Position numbers and translations under genes: made by a program. From the NCBI GenBank assembly GCA_021813585.1, contig JAKAJV010000121.1:1-64000 (forward strand): a stretch of DNA of 64,000 bases, in the 5' to 3' direction. This DNA comes from Bacteroidota bacterium. GTDB taxonomy: Bacteria; Bacteroidota; Ignavibacteria; Ignavibacteriales; Ignavibacteriaceae. Below are positions 26,170-35,956 of this stretch, piece after piece. Within the stretch, counting starts at the first letter, position 1; the number at the start of each line of letters is the position of its first letter. Under the pieces are notes generated by a model. It had not been told where the DNA came from. It saw only the letters and a program-made list of their open reading frames with translations, and made no database searches.

Positions 26170-27432
26170 TTACATTAACATTTCTCTTAACTCTTTTATG
26201 CCCTTTACACCAAGCTTATCCTTTATATTCTCAATGTGCTTATTAACGGTGCTGTTAGCCCTGTTAATATGCTGCGCTATTTCCTTATAGCTCAATCCTT
26301 CCTGCAAGTAATTTAAAATTTCCTTTTCACGCTGGGTTAATATTGTATCGTACTTTGTACCGGCGTAAAGTATATCGAGTGTTCTCTCGCGGTAGTATTT
26401 TTCTCCGCCCGCAACTTTAATAACAGCATCCTTCAATTTAACTTCTTCAGAAAATTTGCTAACTATTCCTTCAGCACCAGTATTAATTAGCTTTTTTATA
26501 TGGCCAGGTTCAAGCCTGTCTGTATATATTATCTTTTGGGGTTTAGATATTTTATTAAACGATTGAAAACCGCCGTTCTTATTTAGGGGCGGTATATTTA
26601 ACACAGGAATTTGTCCTGCTGAAATATTACTATCGTCATATATTATTACATCATAATTAACACTCTCTTTTTTTTGTTCTTCGTTTATATTAAAGTATTT
26701 TTTTGTGTCGAGGCTTATTAAGGCATCATCTGAAAACAGTGAAATTATTCCGGTTATTATTACAGGTTCGGCAGATACAAATAAGGCTTTAATTTTTTTC
26801 TCTTTCAATACTAGTTCTTTTATTTTTTTATTTGTATTAGGCTCATACGGCAAAGCTTTACCTTGGCCAAAAGAATATCTTTCTAGAATGGCTTTAGCCA
26901 CGGTATTATCCAATGCCCATTTATCTCTTCTAGATAAAACATTGCGGACCACACCATCATAGAAGAATATACCGTTCTTTGCCATTTTTACTGCTTCAAT
27001 TAATACCTTGCCCGCTTGTTCCCTAGCCTGTGTATTGATTATTTCCCTGGTGAAAAAATTTTTAAGATTTGTTGTTCTATCATGGAGTATACAGTTTACG
27101 TTAAATATCAGGAGCTCATTTAAATATCCGGCATCAAGGCTGTCGGTGTATACTATTGTTTTAATTCCGTCACGTTTAAAGCCTGAATTATAATTTTTAA
27201 GGAAGTTAACTGTTTGTATTTTATTTGAGGAAAGATCATCAATAAAAATTACACCTTTATTTTGAAGAGAAGATTTTCTATTGCTTAGAAAATGCTTCAA
27301 TGCAGAATCAAAGCTATAATAACAACCGGAAAGCCGGATTTCACTTTCCATTTTAAGGAGGTTTTTTATACCTTCTAATAAAGAGGCGTTTCCTGAAACA
27401 GCATAAAAAATAATTTTTGTATGCATCCCCAA
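26170..27432 (-). CDS. LuxR-type regulator with two divergent receiver-like domains
   Basis: 420 residues. The C-terminal ~60 residues are a LuxR/FixJ HTH (LTQREKEILNYLQEGLSYKE, then ANSTVNKHIENIKDKLG). Upstream are two consecutive CheY-like segments: residues ~5-125 (GVIFIDDLSS, TIVYTDSLDAG, NCILHDRT) and ~210-335 (VIIYDDSN, KIIYTDRLEPGHIKKL, GAEGIVSKFSE, then the characteristic GGEKYYRE linker). Both lack a clean set of phospho-acceptor and Lys residues, so phosphorylation is doubtful. Sequence is very AT-rich (the line 26641-26700 is 18% G+C), unlike the metabolic genes. Confidence 0.7.
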   Translation of the reverse strand: MGMHTKIIFYAVSGNASLLEGIKNLLKMESEIRLSGCYYSFDSALKHFLSNRKSSLQNKGVIFIDDLSSNKIQTVNFLKNYNSGFKRDGIKTIVYTDSLDAGYLNELLIFNVNCILHDRTTNLKNFFTREIINTQAREQAGKVLIEAVKMAKNGIFFYDGVVRNVLSRRDKWALDNTVAKAILERYSFGQGKALPYEPNTNKKIKELVLKEKKIKALFVSAEPVIITGIISLFSDDALISLDTKKYFNINEEQKKESVNYDVIIYDDSNISAGQIPVLNIPPLNKNGGFQSFNKISKPQKIIYTDRLEPGHIKKLINTGAEGIVSKFSEEVKLKDAVIKVAGGEKYYRERTLDILYAGTKYDTILTQREKEILNYLQEGLSYKEIAQHINRANSTVNKHIENIKDKLGVKGIKELREMLM

Positions 27433-27585
27433 TTCTCTCCCTGGGTATTAAAACCTACCTGCCGTGAGTGTTGCACAACTCAGAAATTATTATTTAGAAG
27501 TAGTCCTCGACTCTGCTGATAGGCAAGTTGTTAAAGAAACAAAACTCGGTAAAGAAGAATAAATTTTATATGATAAAATATAATT

Positions 27586-27595
27586 GGGGGGGGGG
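27586..27595. repeat. G10 homopolymer in the intergenic region
   Basis: Ten consecutive G residues in an otherwise AT-rich 206-base spacer, 154-163 bases upstream of the LuxR-like regulator start. Such tracts are prone to length change; no function is demonstrated. Confidence 0.5.
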
Positions 27596-27638
27596 TAAAT
27601 GTCAATGAATAAGTTTCTTTAAGAATTAATAATTGAAA

Positions 27639-28196
27639 CTAAAGCGGGTAGTCAATCGCTTCCCTAATTTTTTCTTTGGCTTCTTTGCCTGCCCATTTTT
27701 CGCAGAGGTAAAGCCCCAAATCTATAGAAGAAGTAACCGCCCCGGAAGTAATAACATCCTGGTCTTCAACAATTCTGTCTTTTAAAACTTCTGAGCAGTA
27801 TTGTTTAAGCGACTCGTATTCGTTATGGTTTGTAGTTGCTTTTTTTCCTTTAAGGAAGCCTGCGGCTCCGAGAATAAGGCTGCCGGTGCATACTGAAATT
27901 TTATGCTGGACATTTTGAGCGGTTTTAATCCAATCGATAAACTCACTGTCGTTCTGCAGACTTCTAGTTCCCATACCGCCGGGAATAATAACCGCATCGT
28001 ACTTGCCCAAATTGTTTCTTACTTTATCCGGAATTATCTTAAAACCGTGCTTGTCTCTTACCATTTCGGTTAATGCGCAAATATCCCACGACAAATTGTT
28101 TTTAAACTTCATCGTTTTCAGCCTGGTTATCGTATCGTACACTCCTGCAAAATCCAGAAGTGTCAAATCGTTGAACACGATAAATGCTACTTTCAA
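27639..28196 (-). CDS. DJ-1/PfpI family protein
   Basis: 185-residue class-I glutamine-amidotransferase-like protein. It starts with MKVAFIVFNDLTLLDFAG, the typical beginning of the transcriptional-regulator-type DJ-1/PfpI group, has VIIPGGMGTR, and the nucleophile-elbow Cys in VCTGSLILGAAG followed by ATTNH. I placed the start at TTG 28196, because the longer frame to 28250 would add ~18 residues absent from the family and overlap mfd; a GAGG site precedes this TTG. Possibly a hydrolase, chaperone-like or isocyanide-hydratase-like protein; the function is not determined. Confidence 0.75.
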   Translation of the reverse strand: MKVAFIVFNDLTLLDFAGVYDTITRLKTMKFKNNLSWDICALTEMVRDKHGFKIIPDKVRNNLGKYDAVIIPGGMGTRSLQNDSEFIDWIKTAQNVQHKISVCTGSLILGAAGFLKGKKATTNHNEYESLKQYCSEVLKDRIVEDQDVITSGAVTSSIDLGLYLCEKWAGKEAKEKIREAIDYPL

Positions 28197-28230
28197 AACC
28201 AACCTCAATTTATTAATTAGACACTTAAAT

Positions 28231-31200
28231 TTACGCAAAATTATCTTCAAGAACAGAATCTTTTCGCGTATCGGTCAATTCTGAAATTTCCACGCCGAAC
28301 AGCTTAATTACTTTTTTACAGAAGCCGGTAACAAATTCCATCAGCTTCTCCGGCGATTCGAAATTATTAATTATAACCAGCTTCATTATATCTTTTCCTT
28401 TTGCGCCGGCAGTCCTCTGCTGCTCAAACTTAATAGTGCTGTAATATTCCTTCATAATAAAGTGCATCAGCTCGAGGAATTTGTGCTTGTAATAATCTTC
28501 CTTCTGGCTGTCAGGCAGTATAACAAAAATATTTTTTCTTTGAATAATAATTCTATCGAACAGGGCATACGAGGCGAAAAGCTTTAATGTGGCCGCATCA
28601 ATCAATCTTTTTACCAGCAAAGGCAGCGGCCCAAATCTATCGGCCATCTCTTCCTTTAATTCATCAATCTCGGAAGCGGTCTTAATTGAATATAGGGCAG
28701 TATAGAAATTCAGCCTGTCCATCTGGTCGGGCATGTAAGTCGGTGGTATGCCGATTTCGTAATAAGTATCTATTGTCGGCTCGGTGCGCTCTTCAGTCTT
28801 GGGCATATTTTTAAAGACGTCTTTGAATTCCTGGTACTTTAACTCTTCAACAGCCTCATTAATTAATTTTACATAGAGGTCGAAGCCTACGTCGTTAATA
28901 AAGCCGGTCTGCTCTGTTCCCAACAAGTTTCCCGCACCGCGTATTTCAAGGTCGCGCATAGATATGTTGAAACCTGAGCCTACTTCGGTAAACTCTTCTA
29001 TTGCCTGCAGGCGGCGCAGTGCTTTTTTGCTTATGCCGTTTAAGGAAGGGACTATAAAGTAAGCGTAGGCCTGCCTGTTGGACCTTCCCACTCTTCCTCT
29101 CAGCTGGTGAAGCTCGGCCAGGCCGAAGCGGTCTGCACGGTTTACGATTATAGTGTTTACATTCGGAATATCTATCCCGGACTCGATTATTTTCGTTGAG
29201 ATTAATACATCGAACTCTCTGTTCAAAAAGCCGTGAATAACCTTTTCTAGCTGTGCAGGCTTCATTTGACCGTGAGCCACGGCTAATTTAACATCTGGTA
29301 GGTACCTGCGTATATATCCGGCAAGCTTATCTATTGATTGCACTCTATCGTGAACAAGATATACCTGGCCGTTCCTTCTCAGTTCATTTAAAACCCATTC
29401 CTTAATTTTGAAAACATCGAATACGGAGACGTGTGTATAAATTGGCTGCCTGTTTGGCGGCGGTGTTGCGATGATAGATAAATCCCTCGCGCCCAGCAGC
29501 GAAAGATTTAACGTCCTGGGTATTGGTGTGGCGGTTAAAGTCAGAGTGTCAACGTTCAGTTTTAACGACCGCAGCTTTTCCTTTGCCATTACTCCGAAGC
29601 GGTGCTCTTCATCTATAATTAATAAGCCTAGTTCTTTAAACTTGATATCCTTTGATAATAATCTATGGGTTCCCACAATAATATCTATATTGCCGGAGAT
29701 CAACTCTTCCAGTATTTCCGTCTGACTCTTCTTGGATTGAAATCTTGAGAGCACCGCCGTCTTAACCGGGAATTGAGAAAGCCTGTCTGTAAATGTATTG
29801 TAATGCTGTTCGGCTAAGATTGTAGTAGGTACAAGAACTGCGGTCTGCTTGCCGTCCTGGGCAGCTTTGAATGCGGCTCTAACGGCAATCTCCGTTTTAC
29901 CGAAACCCACATCGCCGCAGACAAGCCTATCCATTGGGTTGCCGGCTTCCATATCTTCTTTAACTTCTTTTGTAACTTTTTCCTGGTCGGGCGTATCTTC
30001 ATAAAAGAAGGAAGCCTCCAGCTCTTTCTGCCAAACAGTATCGGAATTAAAATTGTATCCCTTGGTAGCTTTTCGTTTTGCATAAAGTACGATTAGTTCT
30101 CTTGCGGCCTCCTTAATTTTTTTCTTTGTCTTATGCTTCGTGTTCGTCCAGTCTGAAGTGCCCAGGGTGGACAGCGTGGGTACCAGGTTTTCGTTGGAGG
30201 AATATTTTTTAACGAGAGTTAGATAATTTAAATTAACGTAAACAACTCCCCCTTCATTATAAATTATTTTCATGGATTCCTGGTCAACGTCGCCAATCTT
30301 TATTGTCTCCAGCCCTATATACTTTCCTATCCCGTAATCTTCGTGAACAACGTAGTCGCCTTTTTTTACTGAAGCGAAGGCTTTCGATTTTGATTTTTTA
30401 AACCTGCGTGAAGAAGAAATTTTTGTTCTGTAGGGCTTGTTGAAAATTTGGTAGTCGGTAAGAACCAAAATCTTTTCCTCCCTGGCCAGAAATCCTTTCT
30501 TTATAGCTAGTGTCTCAATCTTCACTTTTCCCGATTCGATGAGGCCGGCCAGTTCTTCTTTAAATTCCCCCAGCACGTCTTTCAGCCTTGCAGACTGCAG
30601 CTCGTTTTCGGAAGTTATTATTATGCTAAAGCTATTTTCAGCATAGTTCTTTAGAACCGAAAACAGCACTTCGTAATTAGAATTAATGGAGGGAGCTTCA
30701 ACAAATCCGAGATCAATATGATTTTCCGAGGAGGGTAATTCTTCTTCAATAATCCATCTGGCCGTTTGTACGGCAGAATAATTATAACCGGGTCTTTCAT
30801 CGGGAACTATTTTTTCTTTTATTACTTCCGCCTCGTCCGGGAATTCATCTTCCTCAAGATCTATTTCCAGCGGAATCGGCTTTATGTCGTGATGCAGCAG
30901 TTCGCCAAATAAATTTATCTTGCTTGTTTTTAAATTTGCCAGCGCATACGATGAAGCAATAACAACCGGGTTATCCAGATAATCGAAAATATCCGCGTAG
31001 CTGTTAGGTGAGTTATTACTTCCGGGGCTTAGGGCGGCGGCAAGAGTAATGCTTTCTATTGGTTCTACGGATCGCTGGCTGTCGGGGTCGAAGTATCTTA
31101 AAGACTCAAGAAAGTCGCCGTCAAATTCAAGCCGCACCGGATTCTTTTCACTGTAGGACCAGAAATCAATTATCGCGCCGCGCTGTGAATAGTAACCGGG

Positions 31201-31683
31201 AGCTTCGACAAATTTATCCTTTTGATAATTCAGCAGATTAAGATACTCTACCAGATCGTTATATGTAAGATCTCCGCCTACCTGTATCCTTGTAGTTTTT
31301 TGTTCAATCTGGTTTTTGGGCGGTACGGCGCAGTTCAACAGATCGTAACCGGCGGCAAGTATAAATTTTTCCTTCCTGGTAATTTCCGTAAGTTTTTCCT
31401 GGAGCGATTCCGATTTTAATTCGTTAAGCGCAAGAACGTATTTTCCTATACCCAGCACATTAAGCTCAACATTAAACTCGTCCACTGTTTGAGCGTCCGG
31501 CAGCAGTACGACAATTTGTTTTTCCTTTTTAATAAGATAAGAAACTAGAAAACTTTTTAAAGAACCGTACAAAGGAGAAATTAGAACCGGATTATTTGCC
31601 TGTAATTTTTTTAAGAGATCACGAACGGGAACTTTAGCGCTAAAATAGTGCTCAACTATATTTATTACGGAATTATCTGTCAT
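28231..31683 (-). CDS. mfd: Transcription-repair coupling factor
   Basis: 1150-residue DNA translocase that removes stalled RNA polymerase and recruits UvrA. The N-terminal UvrB-homology region is followed by the CarD-like RNA-polymerase interaction domain near 440-500 (KKGDYVVHEDYGIGKYIG), a superfamily 2 helicase core with Walker A GDVGFGKTEIA (~residue 590) and DEEH box (~690), TATPIPRTLN, and the translocation motif region LAELHQLRGRVGRS; the C-terminal TRCF domain begins near 1000. Length and order are normal. It lies 34 bases upstream of the DJ-1 gene. Confidence 0.97.
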   Translation of the reverse strand: MTDNSVINIVEHYFSAKVPVRDLLKKLQANNPVLISPLYGSLKSFLVSYLIKKEKQIVVLLPDAQTVDEFNVELNVLGIGKYVLALNELKSESLQEKLTEITRKEKFILAAGYDLLNCAVPPKNQIEQKTTRIQVGGDLTYNDLVEYLNLLNYQKDKFVEAPGYYSQRGAIIDFWSYSEKNPVRLEFDGDFLESLRYFDPDSQRSVEPIESITLAAALSPGSNNSPNSYADIFDYLDNPVVIASSYALANLKTSKINLFGELLHHDIKPIPLEIDLEEDEFPDEAEVIKEKIVPDERPGYNYSAVQTARWIIEEELPSSENHIDLGFVEAPSINSNYEVLFSVLKNYAENSFSIIITSENELQSARLKDVLGEFKEELAGLIESGKVKIETLAIKKGFLAREEKILVLTDYQIFNKPYRTKISSSRRFKKSKSKAFASVKKGDYVVHEDYGIGKYIGLETIKIGDVDQESMKIIYNEGGVVYVNLNYLTLVKKYSSNENLVPTLSTLGTSDWTNTKHKTKKKIKEAARELIVLYAKRKATKGYNFNSDTVWQKELEASFFYEDTPDQEKVTKEVKEDMEAGNPMDRLVCGDVGFGKTEIAVRAAFKAAQDGKQTAVLVPTTILAEQHYNTFTDRLSQFPVKTAVLSRFQSKKSQTEILEELISGNIDIIVGTHRLLSKDIKFKELGLLIIDEEHRFGVMAKEKLRSLKLNVDTLTLTATPIPRTLNLSLLGARDLSIIATPPPNRQPIYTHVSVFDVFKIKEWVLNELRRNGQVYLVHDRVQSIDKLAGYIRRYLPDVKLAVAHGQMKPAQLEKVIHGFLNREFDVLISTKIIESGIDIPNVNTIIVNRADRFGLAELHQLRGRVGRSNRQAYAYFIVPSLNGISKKALRRLQAIEEFTEVGSGFNISMRDLEIRGAGNLLGTEQTGFINDVGFDLYVKLINEAVEELKYQEFKDVFKNMPKTEERTEPTIDTYYEIGIPPTYMPDQMDRLNFYTALYSIKTASEIDELKEEMADRFGPLPLLVKRLIDAATLKLFASYALFDRIIIQRKNIFVILPDSQKEDYYKHKFLELMHFIMKEYYSTIKFEQQRTAGAKGKDIMKLVIINNFESPEKLMEFVTGFCKKVIKLFGVEISELTDTRKDSVLEDNFA

Positions 31684-31865
31684 ATTTTTTTAACATTTCA
31701 TAAAAGAAATTTCAATATATGCAACTAAAATTTTTGATTTTTTTTATTCTTGTAAGATCTGCCTTCAATGAATAGTTTTAGCTATGTTATTGTAAACAGA
31801 AACGTTTGATTTTATAATATAAAAATAAATAAAAAGTATAGAATATTAATTGATCTAAAGAAGCA

Positions 31866-33488
31866 ATGAATATGAAGAAATTTTTTCTGTTGATTTGGGT
31901 TGCATTTTTAACATTTAATTTAAAAGCACAAATTTCCGTTGGATACATAAACGGGTATTACGACAGCTACCCGGCTTCGGCGATAAATTATAATGATCTT
32001 TCATACATCGTCATGTCTTTTGTCTATCCGCAGGCGGATGGAAGCATAAGCGTTGATTATTGGTTTTTAAACCCGCAGCTTGTTCAAACTGCTCACGAAC
32101 ACGGTGTAAAAGTTACAGTTGGGGTCGGCGGCTACGGCGGTTCTGGAGGATTTAGTCGCATGGCAGCTGATACTGCTGCACGTAACAAGTTCGTAAATAA
32201 TCTGGTAAAGTTCTGCCTTCAAAATAACTTTGATGGTGCGGACCTAGACTGGGAATATCCTACAGCCGCAGATAAGGCAAACTTTACCGCATTGGTTTCC
32301 CAGATTCGTAAGGCTTTTAATGATGCGAATATTTCGACTCTGAGCGCCGCATTGCCGTCGCAAGACTGGAATAATGCATACGATATAGCCCAGTTGAAAA
32401 ATAATCTTGATTGGTTCGGAATAATGACGTATGATTTTTACGGACCATGGGAATCTACATCCGGGCATGATGCAGCTCTTTATTCTTCAACTAAACAGTA
32501 CAGCTCGGCAGATAACAGCGTTAAATATTATCTTGGCAGGGGGATGCCGAAAAATAAACTTTGTATTGGCATGCCTTTCGGCGGCTATATTTTAAACAGC
32601 AAAGCGTTGTTCTCATCTAATTCCGGCGGTGCTACAATTTCTTATCTTGATGCTGATGCAAAAAAGAATGAGGGCTGGGAATATAATTGGGACGATGTAT
32701 GCAAGCAGCCGTATCTTCAAAATCAGGCACATACACAATTGATAACATATGACGATACGAATTCAATAAAATTGAAGTGTGAGTACGTTCGTAAGAATAA
32801 TCTGGAAGGAACGATTATTTGGAAAATAGGAAGAGACTATAATGGAAATAGCACTCCGCTGCTTTCGATGCTGGGGAAATATTTAATAAATTATCCGGCG
32901 GAAGTTCCGGAAGCACCTGCTTTAACGTCGCCTGCAAATAATGAAAAAGATGACTCAACAGCTTTATTAATGAATTGGGTCCCGGTCGATTCGGCAACAT
33001 CGTATCAACTGCAAATTTCTACAGCAAGCGACTTTAGTTCTTTAACTATAAACAAGACGGATATAAGTTTAAATTATTTTTACGTTACCGGTCTTAAGAG
33101 CAGCACAATATATTATTGGCGAGTGCGAGCAGTAAATTTAAATGGCGCAGGAAGCTGGTCAGATGTATGGGAATTTACAACAAAAGAATTAACATCTGCG
33201 GAGGAGAAAAATTTTTATTTGGTTCCCAGAAGCTTTAGCATTGAAAATTATCCGGATCCTTTCAATCCATCAACAACAATCCGTTATTCAATTCCCCGTG
33301 AAGGCCAGGTAACTATTTCGATATATAATATTCTGGGAATGAAGATTAAAACACTTTTAAATAAACATCAGGCTGCCGGAACCTACGAAATAAAATTTAT
33401 CGGAGAAAATTTGTCAAGCGGTATTTATTTGTGCGAAATACAATCCGGGGGTTACCGCAAAATAAAAAAGATGGAATTGATAAAATAA
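31866..33488 (+). CDS. Secreted GH18 chitinase with Fn3 and T9SS sorting domain
   Basis: 540 residues. The signal peptide (1-21) ends LKAQ. The GH18 barrel has the catalytic DxxDxDxE motif D123-G-A-D126-L-D128-W-E130, followed by YP. Residues ~365-445 form a fibronectin type III domain (SATSYQLQISTASDF, STIYYWRVRAV). The last ~80 residues are the type IX secretion A-type sorting domain (ENYPDPFNPSTTIRYSIP ... SGIYLCEI). The enzyme should be exported and either surface-attached or released, degrading chitin or related N-acetylglucosamine polymers. ATG 31866 was chosen; the internal ATG two codons later is also possible. Confidence 0.9.
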   Translation: MNMKKFFLLIWVAFLTFNLKAQISVGYINGYYDSYPASAINYNDLSYIVMSFVYPQADGSISVDYWFLNPQLVQTAHEHGVKVTVGVGGYGGSGGFSRMAADTAARNKFVNNLVKFCLQNNFDGADLDWEYPTAADKANFTALVSQIRKAFNDANISTLSAALPSQDWNNAYDIAQLKNNLDWFGIMTYDFYGPWESTSGHDAALYSSTKQYSSADNSVKYYLGRGMPKNKLCIGMPFGGYILNSKALFSSNSGGATISYLDADAKKNEGWEYNWDDVCKQPYLQNQAHTQLITYDDTNSIKLKCEYVRKNNLEGTIIWKIGRDYNGNSTPLLSMLGKYLINYPAEVPEAPALTSPANNEKDDSTALLMNWVPVDSATSYQLQISTASDFSSLTINKTDISLNYFYVTGLKSSTIYYWRVRAVNLNGAGSWSDVWEFTTKELTSAEEKNFYLVPRSFSIENYPDPFNPSTTIRYSIPREGQVTISIYNILGMKIKTLLNKHQAAGTYEIKFIGENLSSGIYLCEIQSGGYRKIKKMELIK

Positions 33489-33501
33489 TCTTTCTGTTAA
33501 A

Positions 33502-34293
33502 TTAAAAAGAAAAAGATACTCCGAGAGAATTCGGTGAAAAATAAAATGAGAAATTTTTGTTGCCGGATTCATTTATAGTATTCGGGCTGCTGACAAAATC
33601 TCCAACAAAGTGACCTATTAACCCCCCTGCAATTACATCCGAGAACCAATGGGCATTATGGTATATTCTTGCGCCTGCCACAGTAAAGGCTGCAGTATAA
33701 CATAGTATTTTTAGAATTGTATTATCCGTGTTATTTGCCAGTACGGTAGAAACAGCAAAGACCACAGTAGAATGACCGGAAGGGAATGAAGTATAAGCGG
33801 CATGCATGTTAAAAGGCCTGAACCTTGATTTGCCTTCGTTGGTATATGGCCTGCTTCTGCCGATTATAGATTTTAGAGTTAGAGTAACGAGACCTGCATA
33901 ACCAACCGCCTCAATAGTTTGCAGACCGATTTTTCTAACGGCGGCATTATTAAATAATAATCCGTAGCCGTATAACCCCCCTATACCTATTAAGGTGTAC
34001 CCGCTTCCGTAAACTTTATCAACTGAAAATAAATTATTGTTAAAATCAGAGTGATTTCTTCCGGCAAGATTTTTCAGATTATAATCAACCGTGTACCCTG
34101 CAGAAATAAAAAAAACAGAGCCTGCAGTATTAAGCACGGTTGATTTATCAAAACTGAAATAGTTTGAAAATAAATTTCCGCCGGCGTTTAAAAAACTATT
34201 GAAGTCAGTTTCAATGTTATCGACTATTTGTGCATTAGTTAACGGAAAATAAATAACTACAAATAGTAAGAGAAATGCCGAATTAAATTTCAC
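33502..34293 (-). CDS. PAP2-family phosphatase, exported
   Basis: 263 residues with signal peptide (1-21, ending NAQI). The three PAP2 phosphatase motifs are intact: K141-x6-R148-P149, PSGH (171-174), and R209-x5-H215-x3-D219. The membrane-associated C-terminal part fits periplasmic lipid or undecaprenyl-phosphate phosphatases, although the N-terminal ~120 residues are atypical and glycine-rich. It converges on the chitinase gene (14-base gap). The substrate is unknown. Confidence 0.8.
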   Translation of the reverse strand: MKFNSAFLLLFVVIYFPLTNAQIVDNIETDFNSFLNAGGNLFSNYFSFDKSTVLNTAGSVFFISAGYTVDYNLKNLAGRNHSDFNNNLFSVDKVYGSGYTLIGIGGLYGYGLLFNNAAVRKIGLQTIEAVGYAGLVTLTLKSIIGRSRPYTNEGKSRFRPFNMHAAYTSFPSGHSTVVFAVSTVLANNTDNTILKILCYTAAFTVAGARIYHNAHWFSDVIAGGLIGHFVGDFVSSPNTINESGNKNFSFYFSPNSLGVSFSF

Positions 34294-34326
34294 TTAACTT
34301 AGAGATTATAAAATGTGATTAAAAAA

Positions 34327-35262
34327 TTAAAATTTCCCCTCAATAGCTTTCCGCACAAAGCCATCTGATTTATTTAGTCTATCTTTTGCTTCATCAGCAT
34401 CAACGCCTGCTTTAATCATAACAAGAGCAGTCTTAACATGCCCTCCCGCTTTAATTAAATAATGCGTTGCTTCATCGTAAGAAATTCCGGTAATCGTCAT
34501 AACTATTCTTTTAGATCTTTCAACCAATTTTTTATTCGTCATCTGGAGGTCGATCATCATATTTTCATAAACCTTTCCCATACGAATCATTGCAGTTGTA
34601 GTCAGCATATTTAAAACAAGTTTTTGAGCAGTGCCGCTTTTCATTCTTGTTGAACCCATAATTACTTCCGGACCAACGTAAGGACAAATAGCCACATCAA
34701 CTTCTTTTATATTAAAATTTTCGCGCGGATTGCAAGTAATAAAAAGAGTTTTTGCGCCTAATTCTTTTGCTTTCTTAACGGCGCCAACTACATAAGGAGT
34801 TCTTCTGCTTGCAGCAATACCGCATACAACATCTTTATCATTCACTTCGGCTGCAAGTACATCCTTCGCCCCATTCTCCTCATAATCCTCCGCCCCTTCC
34901 TGCGCCCGGAACATGGCCTCCCTGCCGCCGGCAATATAGCCTTCTATTAACCCATAAGGAGTTCCAAATGTAGGAGGGCATTCGGATGCATCGACAATGC
35001 CTAATCGCCCGCTAGTGCCCGCACCAAAATATAAAAGTCTTCCTCCATTCTTTAATGCTTTAACAACTATCTCAACCGCTTCTTCAATGTAAGGAAGTTC
35101 TTTCTCAACAGCTAAAGGAACAGTTTTGTCTTCTTCATTAATTATTTTTAAAATTTCCTTTGTAGAACGAGCATCGATATCCATGGATTTTGGATTTCTC
35201 TGTTCGGTAGAAAGTTTGCTAATTTCGGAAAAAAGAGCCTTGGTTTCGGCAGAAGAATTCAT
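34327..35262 (-). CDS. murQ: N-acetylmuramic acid 6-phosphate etherase
   Basis: 311-residue SIS-domain enzyme that cleaves the lactyl ether of MurNAc-6-phosphate to GlcNAc-6-phosphate in cell-wall recycling. The family pattern is clear: ERNPKSMDID (start region), GGRLLYFGAGTSGRLGIVDASECPPTF, IAGGREAMFRAQEGAEDYEE, and VIMGSTRMKSGTAQKLVLNM. The end matches the usual helical tail. It overlaps rsmG by ATGA (translational coupling), so cell-wall recycling is transcribed with the tRNA/rRNA-modification block. Confidence 0.95.
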   Translation of the reverse strand: MNSSAETKALFSEISKLSTEQRNPKSMDIDARSTKEILKIINEEDKTVPLAVEKELPYIEEAVEIVVKALKNGGRLLYFGAGTSGRLGIVDASECPPTFGTPYGLIEGYIAGGREAMFRAQEGAEDYEENGAKDVLAAEVNDKDVVCGIAASRRTPYVVGAVKKAKELGAKTLFITCNPRENFNIKEVDVAICPYVGPEVIMGSTRMKSGTAQKLVLNMLTTTAMIRMGKVYENMMIDLQMTNKKLVERSKRIVMTITGISYDEATHYLIKAGGHVKTALVMIKAGVDADEAKDRLNKSDGFVRKAIEGKF

Positions 35263-35942
35263 TTTTGGAGCTCCAGCAATACGAGTTTTTTCCCCTTCTG
35301 ATTTCTAATGTTGGAAGGTTTATAAAACAATTCAAAAATAGTAGATTTTTTAATATATGCTTTGTATTTTAATTCTGCCTTCTGATATTCCTCGGTTAAA
35401 TCGCCGCCTTTAATTGCGGCTAAATAAGCTTTATCTTTTATCAGAGGCAAGGCATATCGCAATAAAATAATCAGTGGCACAGTTGCTCTGCTTACTATAA
35501 GGTCGAAAGTATCAGAATATTCCGAAATAAATTCGGGACTTTCAACCCGTTCGTTAACAACTGTAAGGTTGCTAAGTTTTAATTTATCAACAAATTCTCT
35601 AACAGCATCGGTTTTTTTACCTGTAGAATCCGCAAGAATTCCTTTCATTTCCGGACGGATAATAGCCAACGGGATACCCGGAAATCCTCCTCCTGTTCCA
35701 ATATCTAAAAATCTTGTGCATTTTTCAGGAAGATATTTGGCGATATATGAAGAAAGAAATATATGATTTTCGATTATTGAATCTGCGTCTTTTCGAGATA
35801 TTAGGTTTAATTTCTCGTTTTTTTCAGTGATAAGATCTGCAAATAATGCAAGCCTTTCTACTTTCATTGGGTCCTGGTTAAAGTTATTTTCCCAAAAGAA
35901 AGTCTGCAATTCTTTGAGGTATTGTTCTTGTATATCGACCAT
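35259..35942 (-). CDS. rsmG: 16S rRNA (guanine-N7) methyltransferase RsmG (GidB)
   Basis: 227-residue SAM-dependent methyltransferase for G527 of 16S rRNA. Landmarks are NLISRKDADSIIENHIFLS, the SAM site FLDIGTGGGFPGIPLAI, LADSTGKKTDAVREFV, and SRATVPL. The length is normal. It sits 14 bases after mnmG and overlaps murQ by four bases. The order mnmE-mnmG-rsmG is common near bacterial replication origins; the parA-parB genes that often follow are absent here. Confidence 0.95.
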   Translation of the reverse strand: MVDIQEQYLKELQTFFWENNFNQDPMKVERLALFADLITEKNEKLNLISRKDADSIIENHIFLSSYIAKYLPEKCTRFLDIGTGGGFPGIPLAIIRPEMKGILADSTGKKTDAVREFVDKLKLSNLTVVNERVESPEFISEYSDTFDLIVSRATVPLIILLRYALPLIKDKAYLAAIKGGDLTEEYQKAELKYKAYIKKSTIFELFYKPSNIRNQKGKKLVLLELQK

Positions 35943-35956
35943 AAAACCCTCTAAAA

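Noticed and set aside
27448-27562. Plus-strand open reading ending VVKETKLGKEE-stop, possible decayed gene
   Set aside because: No start, no recognisable family and only ~37 codons; it may be chance in a low-G+C spacer.
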